Positions 54,514 to 61,882 of a stretch of 64,000 nt of DNA are shown here, one piece after another; the stretch's first letter is position 1, and every line of letters begins with the position of its first letter. The notes beneath the pieces are model-generated. The model searched no databases. It had not been told where the DNA came from and saw only the letters and a program-made list of their open reading frames with translations. Source of the DNA: Sagittula salina (GTDB lineage Bacteria > Pseudomonadota > Alphaproteobacteria > Rhodobacterales > Rhodobacteraceae); contig NZ_JAGISH010000003.1 in NCBI RefSeq assembly GCF_017813235.1, forward strand, positions 1 through 64,000, given 5' to 3'. The translations under genes were made by a program, and so were the position numbers.

Positions 54514-54596
54514 GGTTTGCCAGCAGGCAAGGAAATCCCGGTCGCACGGATGCGTTTGGTCTTGTTTGCCGATTCGAGTGCTGCTACCCTTCAGGT

Positions 54597-54657
54597 GTCA
54601 AGCTAAGGGCGCCTAGTGCGCTGCAGCCCTCGAAGCCTCCGGTTTCGGGGGTTTTCC
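54597..54657 (+). ncRNA. Putative counter-transcript RNA (ctRNA) between repB and repC
   Basis: On the plus strand, antisense to the repB-repC leader, TTGTTT (54562-54567) and TACCCT (54585-54590) with 17-base spacing suggest a promoter. About 55 bases downstream, CCCTCGAAGCC (54627-54637), TCC and GGTTTCGGGGG (54641-54651) form a terminator hairpin followed by TTTT. The predicted RNA is about 60 nt, the size and position of the known repABC incompatibility RNA that limits repC expression. Confidence 0.55.
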
Positions 54658-54689
54658 TTTGTCCTTTCTCCCTTTCTCTGCGCGTTGCC

Positions 54690-55652
54690 TCAATTTTCCT
54701 CTGGAGTGTTTACAGTTGTAAACACTTCGAAGCTCTCTTCGACGATCCGGGCGAGGTTCTCGTCGAGCCACGTCCCGAATGCCGCGTTTTCTCCAGTCTT
54801 TGCCACCGACAGCGTGACGGAGCCGCGCCCGGAGCGGATCGTGACCCCCTCCATCGGCTGGATTTCCAGGGTTTGCGCCGGACGGGCGACGCGGCGCGAG
54901 ACCTCGCGCACAACATGATTCAGCCGCTCGTCGGAGGTCAGCTCAGGGTCAGCACGGTCGAGGATGGCGTGCAGCCTCTCTTCGGTCACCTTTTCGTGCT
55001 GGAATGCCTCCGCCAGCGCCATCCACTTGGGGCGCCCCGATTTCGGCGCGGCGCCAATGCGGTCACCGATGGAATCGGGGATGTATGTCGCGATCTTCTG
55101 CAGATGCGACAGGTAGGAGCGCGTCAGCCCCAGCACTTTGCGCGCGGTGGTGTTGTCATAGCCGAGCCGCTGGATGACGGCGGCAAAGCGGGCCCGTTCA
55201 TAAAACGACAGGTTGCGGCGGGCGGCGTTTTCCAGCCCTTTCGCCAGCAGGGCCGCGTCGTCCGAAAGGTCCTGAACATTCGCGCGGACCTTGATGCCCA
55301 ACTCGCGGCAGGCCTGCAAACGACGGCGCCCGTAAATGACCTGAAACCGACCATCGGTCGGTGCGCGCCGCACGAGGATGGGGACTTGCTGGCCTCCTTC
55401 CGCGATGCTTGCCCGCAGCCCTTCGAGCCCGTCTTCCTCTTCGGGCGTGCTTACAGCTGTAAGCGGATCGAGCCGATCCGTCGGCCCCCAGTCATCGACC
55501 AGCGCGGGATCGATTTCGCGGATCGCGGAAAGCGAGCCCTGAAGCGCGCCAAGCGCGGGCGCACCGCTGCGGGCGGGGCGGTCCTTCGCAGGGCCGGACC
55601 GCGCGATTGTGCTGGCGATACCCGACATGTCCCCGAGTGATTTCCGTGCCAT
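54690..55652 (-). CDS. repB: Partition protein RepB (ParB family)
   Basis: A 320-residue ParB-type centromere-binding protein. The ParB/Srx domain shows GGQQVPILVRR and QVIYGRRRLQACRELG, then the NAARRNLSFYERARFA helix and the HTH NTTARKVLGLTRSYLSHLQ. The C-terminus is the dimerisation part. It binds parS-like dyads; two candidate copies lie inside its own gene (55449-55464 and 54708-54723). It starts in a TGATG overlap with repA. It works with RepA in segregation and in autoregulation of the operon. Confidence 0.9.
   Translation of the reverse strand: MARKSLGDMSGIASTIARSGPAKDRPARSGAPALGALQGSLSAIREIDPALVDDWGPTDRLDPLTAVSTPEEEDGLEGLRASIAEGGQQVPILVRRAPTDGRFQVIYGRRRLQACRELGIKVRANVQDLSDDAALLAKGLENAARRNLSFYERARFAAVIQRLGYDNTTARKVLGLTRSYLSHLQKIATYIPDSIGDRIGAAPKSGRPKWMALAEAFQHEKVTEERLHAILDRADPELTSDERLNHVVREVSRRVARPAQTLEIQPMEGVTIRSGRGSVTLSVAKTGENAAFGTWLDENLARIVEESFEVFTTVNTPEEN
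54708..54723 (-). repeat. parS-like dyad 3 (repB 3' end)
   Basis: Read on the minus strand it is GTTTACAACTGTAAAC, with flanking symmetry extending each arm to 10 bases. It lies in the last codons of repB (encoding VFTTVNT) just before the repB-repC gap. Confidence 0.65.
55449..55464. repeat. parS-like dyad 4 (repB 5' part)
   Basis: GCTTACAGCTGTAAGC, a perfect 16-bp palindrome inside repB, encoding PLTAVS. It keeps the TTACA-n2-TGTAA core of the other copies. Confidence 0.6.
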
Positions 55653-56836
55653 CAGCTACGCCCCCATGCCCGTTGAATCATGGTTTCGATCTCATGTCCC
55701 ACCGCGTCCATCGACTGCTTTGCCCTGTCGTAGGTCGCGCGCGTCATGTCAGAGCGCACCACCTCGTAGATCGACTGTTTGAGCATGGTCGCATCGCTGA
55801 TTGCGGTGGATTTCAAGGCCGTTGCCGACATCACCCGGTCCTGGAAAAGCGCCCTCATGAAGCTGGTCAGCTGCTGCGACGGCACGTCTGTCGGTTCGTC
55901 GCGGGTGATGAGAAAACGGAAGTTGTCGTAGTGCAGGGTCGCGCCAGCGTCCTCGATCACGCCCATATAGGCACCGACCAGTTCCATGAACTGCGCGGTC
56001 GACGACACGTCGAGCATCGAAGGCGTGAGTGGCACGATCAGGGAGGTCGCCGCCGCCATGCCGGAGATCGTCAGAAAGCCCAGTTGCGGAGGGCTATCCA
56101 TCAGGACGATGTCGTAATCGCCCTCAATTTGCTCCAGTGCGGCGCGGATGCGGGTAAAGAACGGCTGGTCGGGTGCCGAATGCACCGCAGATTCGGTTTC
56201 GAACTCCGACAGCATCAACCGCGACGGGGCGAGGCTGAGCCCGGGGAAATAGGTGTCCTTGATGACCTCGGAAAATGGCATGGGATCGTCGTAGCGGATC
56301 GCGTCATAGACGGTGAGGCCCTCGAATTCGATTTCCGGCGAGATCCCGCACATCGAAGTCAACGATCCTTGCGGGTCGAGGTCGATGGCCAGAACGCGGT
56401 AGCCCCGCAGCGCGAAGTAATGCGCGAGGTGAATCGTGGTCGTGGACTTCGAGGAGCCGCCCTTGAAGTTCATCAGTTGCCAGACCTGCAATCGGTCGCC
56501 ATCCCGGCGACCGGGCATATAGCGTCCCTTCTTGCGAGATGTCGTTTCGAGCACGCGTCGGGCATTCAGCAGATCCTGAGCGGTGTAATAGCGGCGACCG
56601 GCGCGGATGTCCGCGGGTTCGGGCAGGGTGCCTTCGGCGTGGGCCTTGCGCAGGAACTGGCCGGATACACCGAGCAGATCCGCCACTTCGGGAGCGGAAA
56701 AGGCGCGCAATGATTTGGTGTTGTCCGGCGCGAAGGCCGACAGCAGGTGTTCCCGGATTGCGGTCGTCAGGCGTTCGGAAATATCCTGCGCCAACTCAGA
56801 CGGACGGTCTGCCGAGATCGGTGTCACGGGAATCAT
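55652..56836 (-). CDS. repA: Partition ATPase RepA (ParA family)
   Basis: A 394-residue ParA-type ATPase, first gene of repABC. Residues 1-115 are the DNA-binding/helix-turn-helix extension usual for RepA (FSAPEVADLLGVSGQFLRKA). The deviant Walker A is KGGSSKST (125-132), and the A' motif IDLDPQGSLT is at 151-160. It drives plasmid segregation with RepB and represses the operon promoter. The ATG at 56836 lacks a strong ribosome-binding site. A 463-base gap lies upstream. Confidence 0.92.
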   Translation of the reverse strand: MIPVTPISADRPSELAQDISERLTTAIREHLLSAFAPDNTKSLRAFSAPEVADLLGVSGQFLRKAHAEGTLPEPADIRAGRRYYTAQDLLNARRVLETTSRKKGRYMPGRRDGDRLQVWQLMNFKGGSSKSTTTIHLAHYFALRGYRVLAIDLDPQGSLTSMCGISPEIEFEGLTVYDAIRYDDPMPFSEVIKDTYFPGLSLAPSRLMLSEFETESAVHSAPDQPFFTRIRAALEQIEGDYDIVLMDSPPQLGFLTISGMAAATSLIVPLTPSMLDVSSTAQFMELVGAYMGVIEDAGATLHYDNFRFLITRDEPTDVPSQQLTSFMRALFQDRVMSATALKSTAISDATMLKQSIYEVVRSDMTRATYDRAKQSMDAVGHEIETMIQRAWGRS

Positions 56837-57299
56837 GTGGTTGCCCCAAAATGCTCAATGTGGCCTTTTCCGCGCCACTTGGGGATAAAAGGTGCGATTC
56901 ACGGCCTTAAGTCAACGATAATCTTGGGAATAGCGCATCTACACCGGCAATTTCTGCAACCACAGCACGGGCTTGATGGCAATCCCCTAGCTCCCTTTCG
57001 CGCCACTGTTTAACTGAAGATGAAACCTTCGCGGCGAATTTCCGGAGTGGCAATGAAAGCCCGTGCATATGTTTACAACTGTAAATTATTGTATGTCCGC
57101 AGGGTATGTGACACAAGATATGGTAGGCTTATCCATTCTCAGCTAATAATGGCAACGGATGTCGCGCGGAAATTCCAGCCCCATGAATTTCGACAGCGGA
57201 GCAAGGGCTGGTTGAAAAGTCCGTCTGTGCCCCCTTTCCTGCCTGTTTCCTCTTTGGCAGCGCGTGCGCCATTGAAACCGCGCGCGGCTTGCGGTTCTG
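56837..57299. promoter_or_regulatory. Intergenic region upstream of repA
   Basis: No gene is visible. It is clearly more AT-rich than its surroundings. On the minus strand TTGACT (56915-56910) and CTTTTA (56891-56886), 18 bases apart, are a weak candidate repA promoter. The region also contains the parS-like dyad at 57071-57086. It probably carries the RepA/RepB-controlled operator. Confidence 0.45.
57071..57086 (+). repeat. parS-like dyad 5 (upstream of repA)
   Basis: GTTTACAACTGTAAAT, one base from the consensus, about 235 bases upstream of the repA start. It is the only non-coding copy of the five, in an AT-rich context. Confidence 0.6.
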
Positions 57300-58166
57300 A
57301 TGGCGCTCCGAGGCAGAATCAAATGGAGCGGACAGGTGCAACACCGTGTCTTGAGCGGCGGCGTCCCGGTGGCGGAGACCACCACGCCGGCCCCCGAATC
57401 GCGTGGTGCGCGGGCGCCGGAGCTGCGCGTCATTGCCGCAACCAGCACGCGGTTGCCGGTCGGGTCGCGGCGCGAGGGCGAAGACGATCGCCGCGCGCGG
57501 AGCCGCTACCTGCTGGTGTCGCACCCCGAAGGCGGGTTGGTGCTGATCGACGGCGGTGCGGGTCCTGGTATGGTGCCGCGACGGGGCAGGGGCCTCACGC
57601 CGGTGGGGCTGCTGACGCCCTGGGACTTGCTGGCAGCCATCGAGGTATCGCCAATTCAGTTGACCGGGGCGGTGGCCACGGGGCTGGATCCCGACCGGGT
57701 GTCCAACTTCGGGCGGCTGCCGCAGGGCATACCGCTGTATTGTTGCGACCGGGCGTTCGCGGCCGCGACCTCTGGCGGTATCGCGGGCGGGCTGCCGCGC
57801 CCTGCCACTCAGGGGCCGGGCGCGAGCCTCGGCAAGGCTCGGACGGCGCTGCAGCCGGTGAGCGCCCTGCCAGAGGCGGCGTGGCACGGTGTGACGGGGC
57901 GTGACCTTTTTGGTGATGGATCTTGCCTGCTGATTGCGTTGACCGACCGAACCACCGGACACATTGCTGTGCTGATGCCGAGGGTGGAACGGATCGCGCA
58001 CCCGATGCTCTGGCTTACCCGGCCGGATCTGCGCATCACCGCCGAAGACGGCAACCGCGCTTTGCGGGGGATGCCGGAAGTGGTGCGCCGCCTGATGAAG
58101 CTTGATGCCCGCCTCTTCCACGCCGCCGACCCCGGTTCGACGGAGATCGACGTGGCGGAAATCTGA
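57300..58166 (+). CDS. Metallo-beta-lactamase-fold protein lacking the metal motif
   Basis: A 288-residue protein whose layout follows lactonase-type metallo-beta-lactamases: strand LVLIDGGAGPG (80-90), a segment AVATGLDPDRVSNFGRLP (124-141) and DLFGDGS (202-208) followed by TTGHIAVLM (218-226). In active members the second segment reads TxHxHxDH; here the positions are GLDPDR, with all three histidines lost. The later GHTPG-type histidine region is also changed. It is therefore probably inactive as a metal hydrolase and may bind a ligand or be decaying. No clear ribosome-binding site precedes the ATG. It is divergent from repA and convergent with the 4-oxalomesaconate genes. Confidence 0.6.
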   Translation: MALRGRIKWSGQVQHRVLSGGVPVAETTTPAPESRGARAPELRVIAATSTRLPVGSRREGEDDRRARSRYLLVSHPEGGLVLIDGGAGPGMVPRRGRGLTPVGLLTPWDLLAAIEVSPIQLTGAVATGLDPDRVSNFGRLPQGIPLYCCDRAFAAATSGGIAGGLPRPATQGPGASLGKARTALQPVSALPEAAWHGVTGRDLFGDGSCLLIALTDRTTGHIAVLMPRVERIAHPMLWLTRPDLRITAEDGNRALRGMPEVVRRLMKLDARLFHAADPGSTEIDVAEI

Positions 58167-58172
58167 CAGGTC

Positions 58173-59246
58173 TTAGCGCGGCGCGGGGAAAACGCGCCCC
58201 TCCATGAGCTTGCGCGCCGTGCGCAGCGTCCCGGCAGAAGCCACGCGGCCATCGGCGTCACGGTGCAGCAGGACTTCGGCCGTACCGCTTGGATGTTCGA
58301 CTGCGAATATGTCGCTGCCCGGCGGGGCGGCCACCTGCGCGGCGGGTCCGTCTGGCAGGCAGCAGGCGGCGGCTACGGTGACGGCGGCAAAGACCCCGAT
58401 TGAAGCGTGACAGCGGTGCGGGATGAAGCTGCGCGTCGCGATCACGCCGCCTGCGCGCGGGGCTGAGACGAGCGTCATCTTGGGTACCGATTTCTGCGCC
58501 ACGTTGCCAAGGTTCATCATCGGCCCGGCCTTCAGGCGGATCGACTCCAACCGCGCCTTCAGTCCTGCGTCGGCCTCCAACGTCTCACGGTCCTCGGCGC
58601 CCGTAAGACCAAATTCGGAGGCAAGCAGTATGGCGCAGGGCATGCCGTAGTCGATCAGCGTGACCTGGATGCCGTCAATCACGTCGACGGTGCGGCCCGT
58701 GGGCAGCATGGTGCCGCACATCGACCCTTCGATTCCGGTGAACATGAGCGGTACGGCGGCATGTGTTCCGGGCACGCCGTCGATACGGGCGTTGCCTTCA
58801 TAGCTCACCCGCCCGCCCGGCGTCGTCACGGTTGCCACGGCGACCTCGCCGGTGTTGACCATATGGATCCGCACGTGGGACGCATCGCCCGTTGCGGAGA
58901 CCAGCCCGCGCTCGATGGCGGCGGGTCCGACGCAGGCGAGGATATTGCCACAGCCCTGTGTGTCAGTCACCACCGGACGGTCGGTGAAAACCTGAAGAAA
59001 GAGGTAATCCACGTCGGCGTCCGGGCGCGAGGGCGGCGAGAGGACGGCGACCTTGGAGGTCAGCGGGTCGGCACCGCCGATGCCGTCGATCTGGCGGGGG
59101 TCGGGGCTGCCCATGATCGCCAACAGAAGCGAGTCCCGTTCGGCGGGGTCGGGGGGCAGATCTGTGGCGAGAAAGACCGCCGCCTTCGACGTGCCGCCGC
59201 GCATCCAGAGGCAGGGGATGCCGCCGTCAAAGGATCGGTCAGACAT
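58173..59246 (-). CDS. 4-oxalomesaconate tautomerase-type protein (GalD/PrpF family)
   Basis: A 357-residue PrpF-family isomerase with the diaminopimelate-epimerase-like double fold. [16 protein letters not shown] (10-25) is the family N-terminus, and [10 protein letters not shown] carries the conserved cysteine region. GalD interconverts keto and enol forms of 4-oxalomesaconate after gallate ring cleavage; aconitate isomerase (PrpF) is the alternative. Its start overlaps the aldolase stop by eight bases, and GalC- and GalB-type genes lie upstream in the same unit, which favours GalD. Confidence 0.8.
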   Translation of the reverse strand: MSDRSFDGGIPCLWMRGGTSKAAVFLATDLPPDPAERDSLLLAIMGSPDPRQIDGIGGADPLTSKVAVLSPPSRPDADVDYLFLQVFTDRPVVTDTQGCGNILACVGPAAIERGLVSATGDASHVRIHMVNTGEVAVATVTTPGGRVSYEGNARIDGVPGTHAAVPLMFTGIEGSMCGTMLPTGRTVDVIDGIQVTLIDYGMPCAILLASEFGLTGAEDRETLEADAGLKARLESIRLKAGPMMNLGNVAQKSVPKMTLVSAPRAGGVIATRSFIPHRCHASIGVFAAVTVAAACCLPDGPAAQVAAPPGSDIFAVEHPSGTAEVLLHRDADGRVASAGTLRTARKLMEGRVFPAPR

Positions 59247-59910
59247 ATTTCAACCCCTTCGCCTCCAGCCGCTCGCGCATGCCGTAGATATCGAGCCCCA
59301 GTTCACCCGCCGCCAGCCGCTGCCGCTTTGCCTCTTCTGCATCGAGGCGCTCTTGCGCGGCGGCCATGACGGTTTCGGCCTCGGCACGGGGGATAACACA
59401 GACGCCATCATCGTCGGCCACGATCACGTCGCCGGGATTGACCAGAGCACCCGCACAGACCACGGGTACGTTGACCGATCCCACGGTCTCCTTCACGCAG
59501 CCCTGCGCGGAGACAGCGGTCGACCACACATGGAATCCCATCGTCCGCAGGTCGCGTGTGTCCCTTACGCCCGCGTCGATCACCAGGGCCCGGCATCCCC
59601 GCGCCATGGCCGAGGTGGCCAGCAGGTCGCCGAAATACCCCATGTCGCAGGGCGCGGTGGGGGCCAATACCATCACGTCCCCCTCCTGCAGCTGCTCGAT
59701 GGCCACGTGCACCATCCAGTTGTCCCCCGGCGCGGCAGAGATGGTCACCGCAGAGCCCGCGATAGCGACATCCTGCTGGATAGGGCGCATCCCCGCGCCC
59801 ATCAGTCCGTTTCGCCCCTGGGCCTCGTGCACTGTGGCAACCCCGGCGGAGCCGAGCCGCTTGATCACCGCTCCCGAGGCGCGTTCGATGTCCTGTTTCA
59901 CGATGCCCAT
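59239..59910 (-). CDS. 4-carboxy-4-hydroxy-2-oxoadipate aldolase-type protein (GalC/LigK, RraA fold)
   Basis: A 223-residue RraA-fold enzyme, the length of the aldolase branch (RraA itself is shorter). [11 protein letters not shown] (91-101) and [12 protein letters not shown] (110-121, R116/D117) carry the metal and substrate residues, and [17 protein letters not shown] (158-174) is the conserved end. It cleaves 4-carboxy-4-hydroxy-2-oxoadipate to pyruvate and oxaloacetate and can decarboxylate oxaloacetate. It lies between the dioxygenase and tautomerase genes. Confidence 0.84.
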   Translation of the reverse strand: MGIVKQDIERASGAVIKRLGSAGVATVHEAQGRNGLMGAGMRPIQQDVAIAGSAVTISAAPGDNWMVHVAIEQLQEGDVMVLAPTAPCDMGYFGDLLATSAMARGCRALVIDAGVRDTRDLRTMGFHVWSTAVSAQGCVKETVGSVNVPVVCAGALVNPGDVIVADDDGVCVIPRAEAETVMAAAQERLDAEEAKRQRLAAGELGLDIYGMRERLEAKGLKYV

Positions 59911-60003
59911 GGTTCTCTCCCTGTTTTCAAACGTCGAAGGGTCCGCGCCCGCGCCAGCCGGAGCGAAGCTCCGTCGGATCGCCCGCGTCAGAGGGCGAAG
60001 CCG

Positions 60004-60963
60004 TTATTTCCGAACCGGTGGCGTGCCATGGGTGTGGAAACTCTCGATGGTCTTCAGCCCCCAGGCCTGTCCCTTTTTCCGGTCGTTTTCGGTCCAGCAG
60101 ACTGGTTCCCAATCCGGGGCGAGGATCAGGCGGGCGCCGGCGTTGGCAAGTTCCACCCGGTTGCCCGCCGGTTCCCAGACATAAAGAAAGAAGGTCCCCT
60201 GGATGGCATGCTTGTGCGGTCCGGTCTCGATATGTACGCCGTTCTGCAGGAAGATATCCGCAGCGCGCAGGATGTCCTCGCGCTGATCGGTGGCGTATGT
60301 GATGTGGTGCAGGCGCCCGCCTCCGCCGCCGTGCTCCTCGGTGCAGGCAAGGTCGTAGGTCTTGTTGTTCACGGTGAACCAGCAGCCGCCGAGGCGCCCG
60401 TTGTCCAGCTGGATATATTCGGTCACGCGGGAGCCGAGGCAGGTTTCCATGAAACGACGGACCTCCGTCACGTCTTCCGCCAGCAGGTTCACGTGGTCGA
60501 GCCGACGGGGCGCGGCGCCGGTGAAGGCGGAGGCGGTATTCTTCAGCGCGGCCCTGTCGGATTCGGCCTGTGGCTGATACCAGCGCGTCTCATGATAAAG
60601 CTCGAAGACATGGCCGAAGGGGTCCTCGAAGCGGAAGGCTCGCCCGTGGCCCTGGTCACCCTCGACCCATCCGTGGGTTTTGTAGCCCGAACCTTGGATT
60701 GCCGAGACGCGGCGATCGAGTGCCTCCACCGAGGCGCAGCGGTAGCCGATGTGGGCGACGCCGGTGGTGTCGGAGCGGGTCAGTTTGAGAGTGTGGTACT
60801 CGTAGTCGTCCCAGGCGCGCAGGTAGGCGGAGGTTGCGTCCTCGCCCGACAGTTTCAGCCCGTAGAGGCGGGTGAAAAAATCAAGGCTCTCGTCGTAGCG
60901 GTCGGTCAACATCTCCACGTGGCCCAGGTGGGCGACGTCGAAACTCGGGTTGGTGACGGTCAT
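60004..60963 (-). CDS. Type I (VOC-fold) extradiol ring-cleavage dioxygenase
   Basis: A 319-residue two-module extradiol dioxygenase. The second module carries the iron triad H157 (LDHVNLL), H220 (RLHHITYAT) and E271 (GNRVELANAG), so it should be active. It resembles catechol 2,3-dioxygenase-type enzymes. The flanking genes encode enzymes of 4-oxalomesaconate metabolism, which in known gallate and protocatechuate 4,5-pathways follow a type II (LigB-type) dioxygenase of unrelated fold. The substrate is therefore likely a gallate-like trihydroxybenzoate, but this is inference. GGGAGG lies 7 bases before the ATG. Confidence 0.82.
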   Translation of the reverse strand: MTVTNPSFDVAHLGHVEMLTDRYDESLDFFTRLYGLKLSGEDATSAYLRAWDDYEYHTLKLTRSDTTGVAHIGYRCASVEALDRRVSAIQGSGYKTHGWVEGDQGHGRAFRFEDPFGHVFELYHETRWYQPQAESDRAALKNTASAFTGAAPRRLDHVNLLAEDVTEVRRFMETCLGSRVTEYIQLDNGRLGGCWFTVNNKTYDLACTEEHGGGGGRLHHITYATDQREDILRAADIFLQNGVHIETGPHKHAIQGTFFLYVWEPAGNRVELANAGARLILAPDWEPVCWTENDRKKGQAWGLKTIESFHTHGTPPVRK

Positions 60964-60974
60964 GCGATCCTCCC

Positions 60975-61700
60975 TCAGAGGGCGTCGACGCAGCGCGGGA
61001 ACACGCTCTGGAACCCTTCGGCATACTGGCAGTCGCGTCCGCCAGCCTGCCCGCCGGAGTTGCGCGTGAAGTGGTTGGCACGCTGCTGGGCGACGCGCGT
61101 GTAGTAGTCCCATAGATGGACCTGCCCCTGCATCGCCTCCATGGCGGCGCGCTTCTTGTCCCAGACCGGGGTGATGTCGAGGAAGGTGTCCGGCTTCCAG
61201 CCCATCTGCTCGGTCTGGTGCGGCTCGAAGAGGTAGAGCTGCGGCGCACCCAGTACCTTTTCGCCGGGATTGTGGCCCCAGGCCTGCGCGATCATCCGGC
61301 ATTCCAGCGCCACCTGCGTCATGTACATGTGGTCGGTGTTGTAGGGGTCGTACTGGGAATGCGACATCATCCAGGCGGGTTGCACGGCGCGGATCAGGTC
61401 GACGAGGCGGAACTTGTCCTCCTTCTCCAGCTGCAGCGGGTAGTCGCCCAGGTCGAAGCATTCCAGCCGCGCGACGCCGAGCGCCTCTGCCGCGGCCTCC
61501 GCCTCTCCGCGCCGGATGGCCTTCACCTCCTCCAGCGTCTTGCCGTCCTTCCACAACCGCGCGCTCTCACCGCGCTCGCCGAAGGACAGGCAGGCCACAG
61601 TGACGTCCACCCCCTGTTCGGCGGCAAGCGCGATGGCCCCGCCACAGCGCCAGACAAAATCGGCGGCATGGGCAGAAATGACGAGTGCGGTGCGGGTCAT
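60975..61700 (-). CDS. PIG-L/LmbE-family hydrolase, 4-oxalomesaconate hydratase type (GalB)
   Basis: A 241-residue PIG-L family protein. The metal motif is SAHAADF (H11, D14; the family usually has AHPDD), and the second histidine lies in SHSQYDPYNTDH (about 113-124). GalB of Pseudomonas putida is a zinc-dependent 4-oxalomesaconate hydratase of this same fold, unlike the amidohydrolase LigJ. Neighbouring GalC- and GalD-type genes support that role; N-deacetylation is the alternative. It is the first gene of the operon, divergent from the LysR gene, with GGAG 7 bases upstream. Confidence 0.82.
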   Translation of the reverse strand: MTRTALVISAHAADFVWRCGGAIALAAEQGVDVTVACLSFGERGESARLWKDGKTLEEVKAIRRGEAEAAAEALGVARLECFDLGDYPLQLEKEDKFRLVDLIRAVQPAWMMSHSQYDPYNTDHMYMTQVALECRMIAQAWGHNPGEKVLGAPQLYLFEPHQTEQMGWKPDTFLDITPVWDKKRAAMEAMQGQVHLWDYYTRVAQQRANHFTRNSGGQAGGRDCQYAEGFQSVFPRCVDAL

Positions 61701-61780
61701 GCAGGGCTCCGGTTCTGTTTACTCACTTCTTGGCATCCCACGGCGAACCGGGCAGGGGCAATTTCAAAACATCCCCCTTG

Positions 61781-61794
61781 GCATAAGTTCATGC
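61781..61794. promoter_or_regulatory. LysR-type dyad between galB-type and LysR genes
   Basis: GCAT-AAGTTC-ATGC forms an inverted repeat in the 182-base divergent gap, 89 bases before the LysR ATG, a usual place for a LysR recognition site. Whether the double-HTH regulator uses such a simple site is unknown. Confidence 0.45.
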
Positions 61795-61882
61795 TATAGC
61801 GATCCGGAAACCGCAGGTCGGAAAGCACCGGGCCCGCGTCCGGAAAAACCAACAATACTCGCCGCAAGACGGACCGTACCCC

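Noticed and set aside
54711..54720. Reading the TACAGTTGTA dyads as ordinary transcription-factor operators
   Set aside because: Five copies cluster round repABC, four inside coding sequence, and none sits consistently at a promoter. A centromere role explains them better.
59053..61104. 683-codon plus-strand frame opposite the ring-cleavage operon
   Set aside because: It runs across three overlapping genes on the other strand that have conserved catalytic residues. Length alone is an effect of high GC.
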